Shown piece after piece: positions 40,967 to 50,792 of a stretch of DNA of 64,000 bases. The DNA is taken from contig JBHYFN010000003.1 in assembly GCA_051859505.1 (NCBI GenBank), forward strand, positions 62,001 through 126,000. Reading direction: 5' to 3'. A model generated the notes under the pieces. The model was not told the origin of the DNA, made no database searches, and worked only from the letters and a program-made list of their open reading frames with translations. The translations under genes and the position numbers were made by a program. How positions within the stretch are numbered: position 1 is the stretch's first letter; the number at the start of each line of letters is the position of its first letter. The DNA is from JAFIEN01 sp051859505 (GTDB taxonomy: Bacteria > Pseudomonadota > Alphaproteobacteria > Rhodobacterales > Rhodobacteraceae).

Positions 40967-41242
40967 AGCGTGACAACGGCTGGTTGAGTCGGCCCCTCCC
41001 CCCGCTGCGGCGCCATCGGGCGCGCCGCTTTCGCGCGGTCACGAACCGGCGGATCAGGAACGTGAGCCAGGAAAGGGCCGGAAAGGGCCAGAGCCCGGTG
41101 GCCTTGAACTGGGGCGAAAGTCGAAAGAATATGTTGCCATATCCGTCCGAAGAAGGCACCGGGGCAACAGGGTCGGGCAGTGATGCCCCAGCCGCGGGAT
41201 GCAGCGGGGCGCATGAGGCCGGGGACGGAGGAGAGGACCAGG

Positions 41243-42727
41243 ATGCTTAATTCGATCAGAAGGCTTGCCGCCGCCAGCGCCATCGCCCTTGTCGCCGGTC
41301 ATGGCGCCCTTCAGGCGCAGGACTCCATCTCGATCGCGATCCAGCTGGAACCGCCGATCCTTGATCCAACGGCGGGCGCGGCGCAGGCCATCGCCTCGGT
41401 CGTCTATCTCAACATCTTCGAAGGGCTGATGCGGTTTCAGGCCGATGGCTCGGTCGTGCCGCATCTTGCCGCCGGGACCGAGATTTCCGAGGACGGCACC
41501 CTCTACACCTTCACCCTGCACGAGGGCGTCACCTTCCACGACGGAAGCCCCCTGACCGCCGAGGATGTGAAATTCAGCCTCGACCGCGCCCGCGCCGAGG
41601 ACAGCACGAACGCGCAGAAGGGCCTTTTCGCCGCCATCGAGGAGGTGACCGTGACCGGCCCCCTGACCGTCGAGGTGCGCCTCTCGCGGCCCGATGGCAG
41701 TTTCCTGTTCAACATGGCCTGGAGCGATGCTGTCGTCGTCTCGCCCGCAACGGCCGCGACCAATGTGAACACCCCCGTCGGCACCGGCCCCTACCGCTTC
41801 GCCAACTGGGTGCAGGGCGACCGGATCGAGCTGACCCGCAACCCCGAGTATTGGGGCGAGGCCCCCGCGCTTGAACGCGCGACCTTCCGCTTCATCTCTG
41901 ACCCGACCGCCGCCTTCGCCGCCGTCATGGCCGAGGATGTGGACGTCTTCTCCGGCTTCCCCGCGCCCGAGAACCTGCCCCAGTTCGAGGCCGATCCCCG
42001 TTTTCAGGTCATCGTGGGTTCAACCGAGGGCGAGACGATCCTTGCGATGAACAACCTCGAGCCGCCCTTCGACAATCTGGTGGTGCGGCAGGCCGTGGCC
42101 CATGCCATCGACCGGCAGGCGATCGTCGACGGGGCGATGTTCGGCTATGGCACCCCCATCGGCACCCATTTCGCGCCACATCATCCGGCCTATGTCGATC
42201 TGACCGGCCTGTCGGTCTACGACCCCGAGATCGCCCGCGCGCTGCTGGCCGAGGCGGGCTTTCCCGACGGCTTTTCCACCACGCTGAAACTGCCGCCCCC
42301 CTCCTATGCGCGGCGCGGCGGCGAGATCGTGGCAGCCCAGCTGCGCGCCGTGGGGATCGACGCGCAGATCAGCACTGTCGAATGGGCGCAGTGGCTGGAA
42401 GAGGTCTTTACAAACAAGACCTTCGGCCTGACCATCGTCAGCCATACCGAGCCGATGGATATCGGCATCTATGCCAATCCCGACTATTACTTCCAGTATG
42501 ACGGCCCCGAATTCCGCGCCGTGATGGACGAACTGGTCGCCACCACCGATGAAGAGGCCCGCATCGCCCTGATGCAAGAGGCGCAGCGCATCATCGCCGA
42601 GGATCACGTCAACGCCTATCTGTTCCAGCTTCCGGCGCTGACCGTGGCGCGGGCCGGCGTCGAAGGCCTCTGGGCCAACCAACCCGTTGCGGCGATCGAC
42701 CTTTCGGGCCTCTCCTGGGCTCAGTGA
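41243..42727 (+). CDS. Peptide ABC transporter substrate-binding protein
   Basis: A 494-residue family 5 extracellular binding protein (DppA/OppA). The signal peptide ends near ALQAQD (residue 25), and the body includes PPILDPTAGAAQAI, TFHDGSPLTAEDVKFSLDR and GTGPYRFANW, all typical. It captures peptides or similar ligands in the periplasm. GGAGGAGAGGACCAGG precedes the ATG at 41243. First gene of a four-gene importer. Confidence 0.93.
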   Translation: MLNSIRRLAAASAIALVAGHGALQAQDSISIAIQLEPPILDPTAGAAQAIASVVYLNIFEGLMRFQADGSVVPHLAAGTEISEDGTLYTFTLHEGVTFHDGSPLTAEDVKFSLDRARAEDSTNAQKGLFAAIEEVTVTGPLTVEVRLSRPDGSFLFNMAWSDAVVVSPATAATNVNTPVGTGPYRFANWVQGDRIELTRNPEYWGEAPALERATFRFISDPTAAFAAVMAEDVDVFSGFPAPENLPQFEADPRFQVIVGSTEGETILAMNNLEPPFDNLVVRQAVAHAIDRQAIVDGAMFGYGTPIGTHFAPHHPAYVDLTGLSVYDPEIARALLAEAGFPDGFSTTLKLPPPSYARRGGEIVAAQLRAVGIDAQISTVEWAQWLEEVFTNKTFGLTIVSHTEPMDIGIYANPDYYFQYDGPEFRAVMDELVATTDEEARIALMQEAQRIIAEDHVNAYLFQLPALTVARAGVEGLWANQPVAAIDLSGLSWAQ

Positions 42728-42755
42728 TGCGCCTCGCCCCGGCAGGCACCCCCTG

Positions 42756-43699
<944 letters not shown>

Positions 43700-43703
<4 letters not shown>

Positions 43704-44524
43704 ACCGCGGCACGCGCAGCCTCTGGATCGGCGCCGCGCTTGCCGGGGTCTTCGTCCTTGCGGCGCTAATCTCGCTGGTCTGGACGCCCTGGCCGGTCGA
43801 CGGCGTCGATATCCCCAACCGCCTGCGGACGCCCGACCGCACCCACTGGCTTGGCACCGACCACCTTGGCCGCGATATCCTGTCGATGATCATGATGGGG
43901 GCGCGCACCTCGATCGCGGTCGCCATCGTCGCCGTGGGCATCGGCATGGTGCTTGGCATACCCCTCGGCCTCTGGGCCGCCGCGCGTCAGGGCGGCTGGC
44001 TGGACGAGGTCATCATGCGCGCCAATGACCTGATCTTCGCCTTCCCCTCACTGGTGATCGCGATCCTGATCACCGCCGTCTTCGGGCCGGGTGCTGTGAA
44101 TGCGATCATCGCCATCGGCATCTTCAACATCCCCGTCTTCGCCCGCCTGACGCGCGGGGCCGCCCTCAGCCTCTGGTTGCGCGACTTCATCCTTGCCGCC
44201 CGCGTCGCCGGCAAATCCAGCTTCCGCATCAGCGCCGAACATATCCTGCCCAACCTCGCCTCGCTGATGATCGTGCAGGGCACGATCCAGTTCTCGCTCG
44301 GGATCCTTGCCGAGGCGGGGCTGTCCTACGTCGGCCTTGGCGCGCAACCGCCGGTGCCCAGCTGGGGCCGGATGCTGGCCGATGCGCAAACGATGGTGGC
44401 GCTCGCCCCGCATCTGGCGCTGATCCCGGGCCTTGCCATCATCCTCACCGTGCTGGGTCTGAACCTGATGGGCGACGGGTTGCGCGACCTCCTCGACCCC
44501 CGCATCCGCAGGGCACGGGCATGA
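43700..44524 (+). CDS. Peptide ABC transporter permease (DppC-like)
   Basis: A 274-residue permease partner. DRTHWLGTDHLGRDILSMIM (about 44-63) is the DppC signature, and the coupling loop FILAARVAGKSSFRISAEHI follows. It pairs with the DppB-type permease and overlaps both neighbours by four bases. Confidence 0.93.
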
Positions 44525-46116
44525 CGCTGCTGGCCGTCGAGAACCTCTCGGTCACGATCCACGGCAGCCCGGTCCTGTCGCAGGTCGCGCTGAGGCTGAA
44601 CGCGGGCGAGATCCTCGCGCTCACCGGCGAAAGCGGCTCGGGCAAGTCGATGACCGCGCTCTCGATCATGGGCCTCCTGCCGCCCGGCGCAGGGGCCACG
44701 GGCCGCATCCTCCTTGATGACACCGACCTCCTGACCCGGTCCGAGGCGCAACTCTGCGCCCTCCGCGGCCGCGCCATCGGCATGATCTTTCAGGAACCGA
44801 TGACAGCGCTGAACCCCGTCCAGTGCATCGGCGATCAGGTGGCCGAGACGATCCGCCTCCACGAAAACGCCCCCCGGGCGAGCGCCCGCACCCGCGCGGC
44901 CGAAACACTCGCCCGCGTGGGTCTCCCCCCCGACCGCTTCCCCCTCTCACGCTATCCGCATCAGCTTTCGGGCGGCCAGCGCCAGCGCGTGGGCCTTGCC
45001 ATGGCCGTGGCGCTGCGCCCCCGCCTCCTGATCGCGGACGAACCCACCACGGCGCTTGACGTCACGACCCAGGCGCAGATCCTCGCCCTCCTGAAAGGGC
45101 TGGTCGCGGATTTCGGCATGGGCCTCTTGCTGATCACCCACGACCTCGCGGTGGTCTCGGGCCTCGCCGACCGTATCGCCGTGATGGAGAGGGGCCGCAT
45201 CGTGGAAACCGGCGCGACCCGCCCCCTGCTTTCCGCCCCCGAACACCCCTACACCCGCATGCTCTTCACTGCGGCCCGCCACAGCCCAACCCTGCCGCCC
45301 GCCCGCGCCACCGAGCCGCTCCTCCAGGTCACCGGCGTCACCCGCGCCCACCGCCACCGCCCCTCGCCTTTCGCAAGGCCACGTGACCTGCCCGCCCTGA
45401 CCGACGTGACCTTCACCCTCCACCGGGGCGAGCGCCTCGGCCTCGTCGGCGAATCCGGCTCGGGCAAATCCACCCTCGCGCGCGCCATCCTCGGGCTGGA
45501 ACCCATCCAAAGCGGCACGATCACGCTTGACGGGGCGCCGGTCTTCACCGCCTCCCGCCCCAACCTTGCCGTCCGCCGCCGGATGCAGGTCGTCTTTCAG
45601 GACCCGTTCGGCAGCTTCAACCCCCGCCACCGCGTGGACCGCCTCATCACCGAGCCCTTCCACCTCCTCCCCGACCCGCCCCGCGGCCCCGCCCGCGCCC
45701 GCGCCGTGACCGAGGCGCTAAAGGCCGTCGGCCTCCCCCCCGAGGCCGCCCAGCGCTACATCCACGAGTTCTCCGGCGGCCAGCGCCAGCGCATCGCGCT
45801 TGCCCGCGCCCTCATCATCCGCCCCGACCTGATCATCCTTGACGAGGCGGTCTCGGCCCTCGACGTCTCGGTCCGCGCCCGGATCCTCGACCTTCTGGCC
45901 GATCTGGCCCGCAGAATGCCCCTGGCCTGGCTCTTCATCAGCCACGACCTTTCCGTCGTGCGCGGCATCACCGACCGCGTCCTCGTCCTGAAAGACGGCC
46001 GCATCGTCGAGGACGCGCCCACCGCACAGGTCTTTGCCACCCCGCAACATCCCTATACACAATCCCTGATCGACGCCGCCCCCCGCCTCCCCGACCCGGA
46101 GCCCGTCCAGCCATGA
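44521..46116 (+). CDS. Peptide ABC transporter ATPase, fused DppD-DppF
   Basis: A 531-residue protein with two ATPase domains. Domain 1 has GESGSGKS at 36-43, SGGQRQRVGLAMAV and LLIADEPTTALD. Domain 2 has GESGSGKS near 310-317, SGGQRQRIALARAL and LIILDEAVSALD, where the Pro after Glu in the Walker B motif is replaced by Ala; this is common in DppF. One gene does the work usually split over two. It powers the two permeases. Confidence 0.92.
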   Translation: MTLLAVENLSVTIHGSPVLSQVALRLNAGEILALTGESGSGKSMTALSIMGLLPPGAGATGRILLDDTDLLTRSEAQLCALRGRAIGMIFQEPMTALNPVQCIGDQVAETIRLHENAPRASARTRAAETLARVGLPPDRFPLSRYPHQLSGGQRQRVGLAMAVALRPRLLIADEPTTALDVTTQAQILALLKGLVADFGMGLLLITHDLAVVSGLADRIAVMERGRIVETGATRPLLSAPEHPYTRMLFTAARHSPTLPPARATEPLLQVTGVTRAHRHRPSPFARPRDLPALTDVTFTLHRGERLGLVGESGSGKSTLARAILGLEPIQSGTITLDGAPVFTASRPNLAVRRRMQVVFQDPFGSFNPRHRVDRLITEPFHLLPDPPRGPARARAVTEALKAVGLPPEAAQRYIHEFSGGQRQRIALARALIIRPDLIILDEAVSALDVSVRARILDLLADLARRMPLAWLFISHDLSVVRGITDRVLVLKDGRIVEDAPTAQVFATPQHPYTQSLIDAAPRLPDPEPVQP

Positions 46117-46129
46117 CCCCACTTTGCTG

Positions 46130-46192
46130 CTTCTTTTGTTCTCAAATATCCCGGGGGGAGTCCGCGTCAGCGGACGGGGGGCAGCGCCCCCC
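46130..46192 (+). repeat. Intergenic structured repeat, copy 2
   Basis: The plus strand reads CTTCTTTTGTTC, TCAAATATCCCGGGGGGAG, then the hairpin TCCGCGTCAGCGGA, then GGGGGGCAGCGCCCCCC. Compared with copy 1 the middle hairpin differs but is compensated, which points to conserved folding. It separates the ATPase gene from the peptidase gene, both on the plus strand. Confidence 0.8.
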
Positions 46193-46210
46193 TGCGTTGG
46201 TGCAACCCGA

Positions 46211-47209
46211 ATGACCCCCGGCCCCCGCAACCTGATCACCGATGTCGCGGGCCTGCGCGTCGGCAACGCGACCGACCACCGCCTGAAATCCGGCGTGACC
46301 GTGCTGACCGCCGACACCCCCTTCACGGCCTCGGTCCATGTCATGGGCGGCGCCCCCGGCACGCGCGAGACCGATCTTCTGGCCCCCGACAAGATGGTCG
46401 AGGCCGTCGATGCCCTCGTCCTCGCCGGCGGCTCTGCCTTCGGGCTCGACGCCTGTTCCGGCGTGACCGAGGCGCTTCTGGCCCGGGGCCGCGGCTTCCG
46501 CGTCGGGCCGGCGACGATCCCGCTGGTGCCGGGTGCCATCCTCTTCGACCTCCTGAACGGCGGCGAGAAGGGCTGGACGCAGAACCCCTACCCCGCGCTC
46601 GGCCGCGCGGCCTTCGAGGCGGCGGCCGAGGATTTCGCCCTCGGCTCGGTCGGCGCGGGCACCGGCGCGCTGACGGCGCTGCACAAGGGCGGCCTCGGAT
46701 CCGCCTCCTTCCGGCTTGAAAGCGGGATCACCGTGGGCGCGCTGGCGGCGGTCAATCCGATCGGCAGCGTCACCCCGCCGGACAGCCGCCATTTCTGGGC
46801 CGCCCCCTTCGAGCATGAAGCCGAGTTCGGCGGCCTCGGCTCCGATCCCCGCAGCGGCCTGACCGGCCCCTATCCAAGCCGCAAGGCGGGCCTTGGCGCG
46901 CGCGCCAACACCACGATCGCCATCGTGGCGACCGATGCCGGCCTGACCAAGGCCGCCTGCCAGCGCCTTGCCATGACCGCCCATGACGGCATCGCCCGCG
47001 CCATCGTGCCGGCCCATACGCCGCATGACGGCGATCTTGTCTTTGCCCTCTCGACCGGCGGGCCCCCGGCACAGGATGCGGGGGCCGAGGCCGATCCCGT
47101 CCTCCTGGGGCTGGCCGCAGCCCATTGCCTCAGCCGCGCCATCGCCCGCGCGGTCTTTCACGCCACCCCGGCCGCCGGCGACCTGCTTCCCGCCTGGGCC
47201 GCGGGCTGA
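46211..47209 (+). CDS. P1/S58 family (DmpA-type) aminopeptidase
   Basis: A 332-residue self-processing N-terminal nucleophile hydrolase. NLITDVAGLRVGNATDHRLKSG opens the fold, LAGGSAFGLDACSGV is typical, and SVGAGTGALTALHKGGLGSAS carries the region where the precursor splits. DmpA-like members release N-terminal D-amino acids, beta-amino acids or proline. Its position after the peptide importer suggests it degrades imported peptides. It begins at ATG 46211, 18 bases after repeat copy 2. Confidence 0.88.
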   Translation: MTPGPRNLITDVAGLRVGNATDHRLKSGVTVLTADTPFTASVHVMGGAPGTRETDLLAPDKMVEAVDALVLAGGSAFGLDACSGVTEALLARGRGFRVGPATIPLVPGAILFDLLNGGEKGWTQNPYPALGRAAFEAAAEDFALGSVGAGTGALTALHKGGLGSASFRLESGITVGALAAVNPIGSVTPPDSRHFWAAPFEHEAEFGGLGSDPRSGLTGPYPSRKAGLGARANTTIAIVATDAGLTKAACQRLAMTAHDGIARAIVPAHTPHDGDLVFALSTGGPPAQDAGAEADPVLLGLAAAHCLSRAIARAVFHATPAAGDLLPAWAAG

Positions 47210-47221
47210 GGCCCAAAAGCA

Positions 47222-47249
47222 AAGGCCGCCCCCCGAAGGGCGCGGCCTT
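47222..47249 (-). terminator. Hairpin terminator at the end of the rpsP-rpmE cluster
   Basis: Arms AAGGCCGC and GCGGCCTT with a GC-rich internal stem; on the minus strand it is followed by TGCTTTTGG. It lies about 90 bases beyond the rpmE stop. On the plus strand no T-run follows, so it is more likely to serve the minus-strand cluster. Confidence 0.6.
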
Positions 47250-47279
47250 GAAATCGCGTGCCGTGGGCTCCGGCCCTGT

Positions 47280-47335
47280 GACCGGGCGCGGTGGCCTGGC
47301 CCTGTGCCCGGGCGCGTTGACCGGGCACGGTGGCC
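47280..47335. repeat. Pair of 17-base direct repeats after rpmE
   Basis: GACCGGGCGCGGTGGCC at 47280-47296 and GACCGGGCACGGTGGCC at 47319-47335, one difference. They lie between the hairpin terminator and the rpmE stop. No function is evident. Confidence 0.5.
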
Positions 47336-47340
47336 GGGCT

Positions 47341-47562
47341 TCAGAAGCCGAGGCCCGCGTATTTGTTCTTGAACTTCGAGACGCGGCCGCCCGAGTCAAG
47401 CAGACGCGCGCTGCCGCCGGTCCAGGCGGGATGCACCGAAGGGTCGATGTCCAGCGTCATCGTGTCGCCTTCCTTGCCCCAGGTCGTCTTCATCTGCACG
47501 ATGGTGCCATCGACCAGCTTCACATCCACGATGTGATAGTCGGGGTGAATTCCGGTTCTCAT
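47341..47562 (-). CDS. rpmE: Ribosomal protein L31
   Basis: A 73-residue protein: MRTGIHPDYHIVDVKLVDGT and VHPAWTGGSARLLDSGGRVSKF are L31-specific. It lacks the four zinc cysteines seen in zinc-bound L31, so it is the zinc-independent kind found in alphaproteobacteria. Its start overlaps the rplS stop by four bases. Confidence 0.97.
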   Translation of the reverse strand: MRTGIHPDYHIVDVKLVDGTIVQMKTTWGKEGDTMTLDIDPSVHPAWTGGSARLLDSGGRVSKFKNKYAGLGF

Positions 47563-47945
47563 TCTGCGGCCCCCTCATTCTTCGGCTTGTAATTCGTGAC
47601 CTCGGCGATCCGGGCAGACTTGCCGCGACGCGACCGCAGGTAATACAGCTTGGCGCGCCGCACCTTGCCCCGGCGAACCACGGTGATGCTGTCGATATTG
47701 GTGGAATGCAGCGGAAACACCCGCTCCACACCCTCGCCGAACGAGATCTTGCGCACCGTGAACGACCCGGCGATGCCCGAGCCGTTCTTGCGGCTGATGC
47801 AGACGCCTTCGTAGTTCTGCACCCGCGACCGGGTGCCCTCGGTCACCTTGTAACCGACGCGGATCGTGTCGCCCGCCTTGAAATCGGGAATGTCCTTCCC
47901 AAGCGAGGCAACCTGTTCCGCCTCCAGTTGTGCGATCAGGTCCAT
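47559..47945 (-). CDS. rplS: Ribosomal protein L19
   Basis: A 128-residue large-subunit protein near the 30S/50S interface. IPDFKAGDTIRVGYKVTEGTR-like strands and RSRVQNYEGVCISRKNGSG, FTVRKISFGEGVERVFPLHS and KLYYLRSRRGK are the L19 core. ATG at 47945 chosen because homologues begin MDLIAQLEAEQ; the 32-residue upstream extension is not supported. Confidence 0.97.
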   Translation of the reverse strand: MDLIAQLEAEQVASLGKDIPDFKAGDTIRVGYKVTEGTRSRVQNYEGVCISRKNGSGIAGSFTVRKISFGEGVERVFPLHSTNIDSITVVRRGKVRRAKLYYLRSRRGKSARIAEVTNYKPKNEGAAE

Positions 47946-47997
47946 CTGAACCGCTCCTTTGCTATGCCCGCGGTTGATCCGCAGAGTGGGTGACACC

Positions 47998-48831
47998 TCA
48001 GAGCTCTCGGTCTTCATCCGGGTCCGCACCTTGCGCCGCAAGATACGCCCGCCAGAGATCAGGTCGTCGTTCCTTCGTCAGCCTTTCGGCCATCTCCTTC
48101 CGCCAGCGTTCAACCTTCGCGTGATGGCCCGACAGAAGCACCTCGGGCACCGCGCGACCCTGCCAGACGGAGGGCTTCGTATACTGGGGATGTTCCAGAA
48201 GACCCTGCGAAAAGGATTCTTCCTCGGTGGAACCGTGATTCCCGAGCACGCGGGGTATAAGCCGCACGCTTGCATCAATCAAGGCCTGTGCCGCGATCTC
48301 GCCCCCGGTCAGGATGAAGTCGCCAAGGCTGACCTCCTCGATCCCGTAATGCTCGATCACGCGCTCGTCCAACCCCTCGAACCGGCCGCAGATCAGCGTC
48401 ACCCCCGGCCCCGCCGCAAGCGCGCGCGCGCGGGCCTGATCGAAGGGCCGCCCCCGGGGCGAAAGATAGATCAGCGGCAGCGCGCCCTGCGAACGCGCCA
48501 GCGCCTCGTCCACCGCACGCGCCATGATATCGGGCCGGATCACCATGCCGGGGCCGCCGCCTGCGGGCGTGTCGTCCACGTTGCGGTGCCGCCCCTCGCC
48601 GAATGTGCGCAGGTCGATCACCTGCAACTGCCACAGCCGTTCGGCCAGCGCGCGGCCCGTCAGGCTTTGGCCCAGAACGCCCGGAAAGGCCTCGGGCAGA
48701 AGCGTGATGACCTGCGCCGTCCAGACATGGGCCAGCGTGCCCTCCTCCATCAGGTCGCGCGGCCGGGCCGAGACCTGCACCCGCTTGCGCCCGAGCGACC
48801 GGAACCGGCTCGTATCCCCTTCCTCCGGCAC
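47998..48831 (-). CDS. trmD: tRNA (guanine(37)-N1)-methyltransferase
   Basis: A 277-residue SPOUT methyltransferase that methylates G37 beside the anticodon using S-adenosylmethionine. The knot motifs are PLIYLSPRGRPFDQARAR, ICGRFEGLDERVIEHYG and SLGDFILTGGE. The first 28 residues (GRKRVQVSARPRDLM) form an extension like that of other Rhodobacterales TrmD; a GTG at 48831 gives this form, and an internal ATG at 48750 is an alternative start. It begins three bases downstream of rimM. Confidence 0.95.
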   Translation of the reverse strand: MPEEGDTSRFRSLGRKRVQVSARPRDLMEEGTLAHVWTAQVITLLPEAFPGVLGQSLTGRALAERLWQLQVIDLRTFGEGRHRNVDDTPAGGGPGMVIRPDIMARAVDEALARSQGALPLIYLSPRGRPFDQARARALAAGPGVTLICGRFEGLDERVIEHYGIEEVSLGDFILTGGEIAAQALIDASVRLIPRVLGNHGSTEEESFSQGLLEHPQYTKPSVWQGRAVPEVLLSGHHAKVERWRKEMAERLTKERRPDLWRAYLAAQGADPDEDREL

Positions 48832-48834
48832 GGC

Positions 48835-49353
48835 CTAGAACAGCCCTTCGGGGGGATCGGCGACGATCCGGCCCGCGGCCAGATCGACCGTCGGCACGAT
48901 GGCGCGGGTGAAGGGCAGAAGCACGGTTTCCGAACTGCCCGCCCGCTGCACCTCCAACAGATCGCCCGCGCCATGGTCGAAGACGGCCTTGACCCGACCC
49001 AGCGCGGCCCCGCCGCTGTCAAAGACCGGCAGGCCGATCAGGTCGGCGTGGTAATATTCCTCCTCGCCCAGCCCCGGCAGCCGGTCGCGCGCGGCATAAA
49101 GGGCCGTGCCCTTCAGGGCATCGGCCTCTTCCTTGGTCCCGATTCCCTCGATCCGGGCGACAAGCGCGCCCGAGGTCTGGCCGGTGATGACCAGGACCGC
49201 AAAGGCCCGGCCATCCTCGGTTTCCAGCGGGGTATAGAGCGCGATATCGGCGGGCTCGGCGCAAAAGGACTTGAGCCGCACCTCGCCGCGCACCCCGAAG
49301 GCGCCGGCAAGACTGCCCACGACGATCCTTTCGGCGTTGCGATCCGCGCCCAT
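48835..49353 (-). CDS. rimM: 16S rRNA processing protein RimM
   Basis: A 172-residue 30S maturation factor. IVVGSLAGAFGVRGEVRLKSF begins the RimM domain and EEYYHADLIGLPVFDSGGAAL starts the PRC barrel. It binds S19 during assembly. Neighbours rpsP and trmD are the usual operon partners. Confidence 0.95.
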   Translation of the reverse strand: MGADRNAERIVVGSLAGAFGVRGEVRLKSFCAEPADIALYTPLETEDGRAFAVLVITGQTSGALVARIEGIGTKEEADALKGTALYAARDRLPGLGEEEYYHADLIGLPVFDSGGAALGRVKAVFDHGAGDLLEVQRAGSSETVLLPFTRAIVPTVDLAAGRIVADPPEGLF

Positions 49354-49368
49354 GACCCGGCCCGAGGC

Positions 49369-49773
49369 TTACTCGGTCGCCTCGGCGGCGGCCTCCTCGA
49401 CAGGCGCCTCTTCCGCAGGGGCTTCCTCGGCGGGGGCGGCAGCAGCAGCGGCCTTCTTCTCGGCCCGCTCCTGGGCGGCCTTGCCGGGTTCGCCCTTCTT
49501 GGGGTTCGACCGCACGGCCTTGGGCAGCACACCGGCGGCTTCGAGCATGCGGGCCACCCGGTCGGTCGGCTGCGCGCCCTGGCCCAGCCAGTGCTGGATA
49601 CGCTCGACATCCATCTTCACGCGATCTTCGCTGTCCTTGGGCAGCAGGGGCGCATAGGTGCCCAGCTTCTCGATGAAGCGGCCGTCGCGGGGCATGCGCG
49701 AGTCGGCGGCGACGATCGAATAGAAGGGGCGTTTCTTGGACCCGCCACGGGCGAGCCGGATCTTCATGGCCAT
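49369..49773 (-). CDS. rpsP: Ribosomal protein S16
   Basis: A 134-residue S16; the first 85 residues are the canonical domain (MAMKIRLARGGSKKRPFYSI, RFIEKLGTYAPL, HWLGQGAQPTDRVARML). The last 45 residues form an Ala/Glu-rich tail (EEAPAEEAPVEEAAAEA) with an internal repeat, longer than the ~80-residue minimum. AAAGGAGATCAACA precedes the ATG. First gene of the translation cluster. Confidence 0.96.
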   Translation of the reverse strand: MAMKIRLARGGSKKRPFYSIVAADSRMPRDGRFIEKLGTYAPLLPKDSEDRVKMDVERIQHWLGQGAQPTDRVARMLEAAGVLPKAVRSNPKKGEPGKAAQERAEKKAAAAAAPAEEAPAEEAPVEEAAAEATE

Positions 49774-49803
49774 TGTTGATCTCCTTTGAATGGCTTGGGC
49801 GAA

Positions 49804-49821
49804 GGTGGGGTGAACCCCACC
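49804..49821. repeat. Short relative of the 32167 inverted repeat
   Basis: GGTGGGGT-GA-ACCCCACC (eight-base arms). On the minus strand it directly follows the chorismate mutase stop, giving TAGGGTGGGGTTCACCCCACC, which resembles the TAGGGTGGGT...ACCCACC core of the inverted repeat at 32167-32217. Likely a 3' hairpin. Confidence 0.6.
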
Positions 49822-50118
49822 CTACGTGTGGTGACGTTCGTGGTGCTTGATGACTTCCTGGATGATGAAGGCCAGGAATTTCTTGGCGAAATCAGGATCC
49901 AGATCGGCCTGTTTCGCAAGATCGGTCAGCCGGGCGATCTGCGCTTCCTCGCGCACCGGATCAGAGGGCGGCAATCCATGCGCGGCCTTCAGCCGGCCCA
50001 CGGACTGGGTATGCTTGAACCTCTCGGCCAGGGTGAAGACAAGGATCGCGTCCAGCCGGTCGATGCTCTCGCGATGTTCGCGCAAAAGGGCCGCGGCGCT
50101 GGCAATGGCGTCGGTCAT
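49822..50118 (-). CDS. Chorismate mutase (AroQ class)
   Basis: A 98-residue all-helical enzyme that turns chorismate to prephenate for Phe and Tyr synthesis. ESIDRLDAILVFTLAERFKHTQ has the conserved Arg and Asp of the first helix, VGRLKAAHGLPPSDPVREEAQI the Lys and Arg, and the last helix FAFIIQEVIK-like FLAFIIQEVIKHHER contains the usual Gln. It lies between rpsP and a GNAT gene, as in other Rhodobacterales. Confidence 0.9.
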   Translation of the reverse strand: MTDAIASAAALLREHRESIDRLDAILVFTLAERFKHTQSVGRLKAAHGLPPSDPVREEAQIARLTDLAKQADLDPDFAKKFLAFIIQEVIKHHERHHT

Positions 50119-50155
50119 GCCGATCCTCCGGTCTGTGTATCAGGTGACAGGCACA

Positions 50156-50689
50156 TCATGCCGGCCCCCCCGCCTGCAGGGCCTGCTGACGGGAATGGCG
50201 ATAGACCAGCACCGGATCCTCGGGCCTTGGCTGCGGCGCGGCCGGATCCAGCACCGCCCCCAGCTTCTCGGCCAGGCGAACCGAGCGCCGGTTCTCCGGC
50301 CCGACATAGCTCACCGCCGTCTGCCAGCCCAGCACGTCGAAGGCATGGGCCAGCGCCGCCCGCGCCGCCTCGGTCGCCACGCCACTGCCCTCAAGGCCCG
50401 GCGCAAGGATCATCCAGCCGATCTCGTTCTCGGGCCAGTCGGGCGGCGTCCAGGGGCCCACCAGACCGATCGCCGTGTCATCCTCGCGCAGCGTCACCGC
50501 CCACATCCCGTGACCGAAGATCTCCCAATGGCCCAGCTCCGCCGCAAAGGCGCGGAAGGCCCGGCCCAGATCGCCATGGCTGCCGAAGGCCACAGAGCGC
50601 TCTGACAACATGAAGTCGCGAAACGGCACCCAGTCCCGCGCCGCAGGCCGTCGCAGCACAAGCCGCCCGGTCTCAAGCCGCTCGGTCAT
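50156..50689 (-). CDS. GNAT-family acetyltransferase (RimJ/RimL type)
   Basis: A 177-residue N-acetyltransferase. ERLETGRLVLRRPAARDWV is the RimJ-type start, IGWMILAPGLEGSGVATEAAR carries the acetyl-CoA loop, and the end ENRRSVRLAEKLGAV is also typical. It may acetylate a protein N-terminus or small amine. The ATG at 50689 is chosen because upstream open frame is encoded by repeat copy 3. Confidence 0.85.
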   Translation of the reverse strand: MTERLETGRLVLRRPAARDWVPFRDFMLSERSVAFGSHGDLGRAFRAFAAELGHWEIFGHGMWAVTLREDDTAIGLVGPWTPPDWPENEIGWMILAPGLEGSGVATEAARAALAHAFDVLGWQTAVSYVGPENRRSVRLAEKLGAVLDPAAPQPRPEDPVLVYRHSRQQALQAGGPA

Positions 50690-50725
50690 GCCGCCCCCCG
50701 CCCCCGAAGGCAGAACCCCGATGCT

Positions 50726-50788
50726 GCTTCTTTTGTTCCCAAATATCCCGGGGGGAGTCCGCGAAGCGGACGGGGGGCAGCGCCCCCC
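50726..50788 (-). repeat. Intergenic structured repeat, copy 3
   Basis: The plus strand reads CTTCTTTTGTTC, CCAAATATCCCGGGGGGAG, hairpin TCCGCGAAGCGGA, then GGGGGGCAGCGCCCCCC. It lies between ffh and the GNAT gene, just after ffh on the minus strand. Translated on that strand it would encode a PPGIF-x-NKR peptide, which explains spurious N-terminal extensions of neighbours. Confidence 0.8.
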
Positions 50789-50792
50789 AACC

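Larger units (their letters stand above)
40778..41242. other. Divergent intergenic region of the two ABC operons
   Basis: 465 bases without a credible gene between the polyamine-type and peptide-type importers. It must hold both promoters. Visible structures are a short operator-like inverted repeat at 40880-40891 and a four-unit 12-base imperfect tandem repeat at 40919-40966. Open frames here have no ribosome sites and no recognisable sequence. Confidence 0.6.

Noticed and set aside
46130..46192. A short peptide gene in the repeat element
   Set aside because: The PPGIF-x-NKR reading is shared by the repeats because of their DNA sequence and is not supported by a ribosome site.
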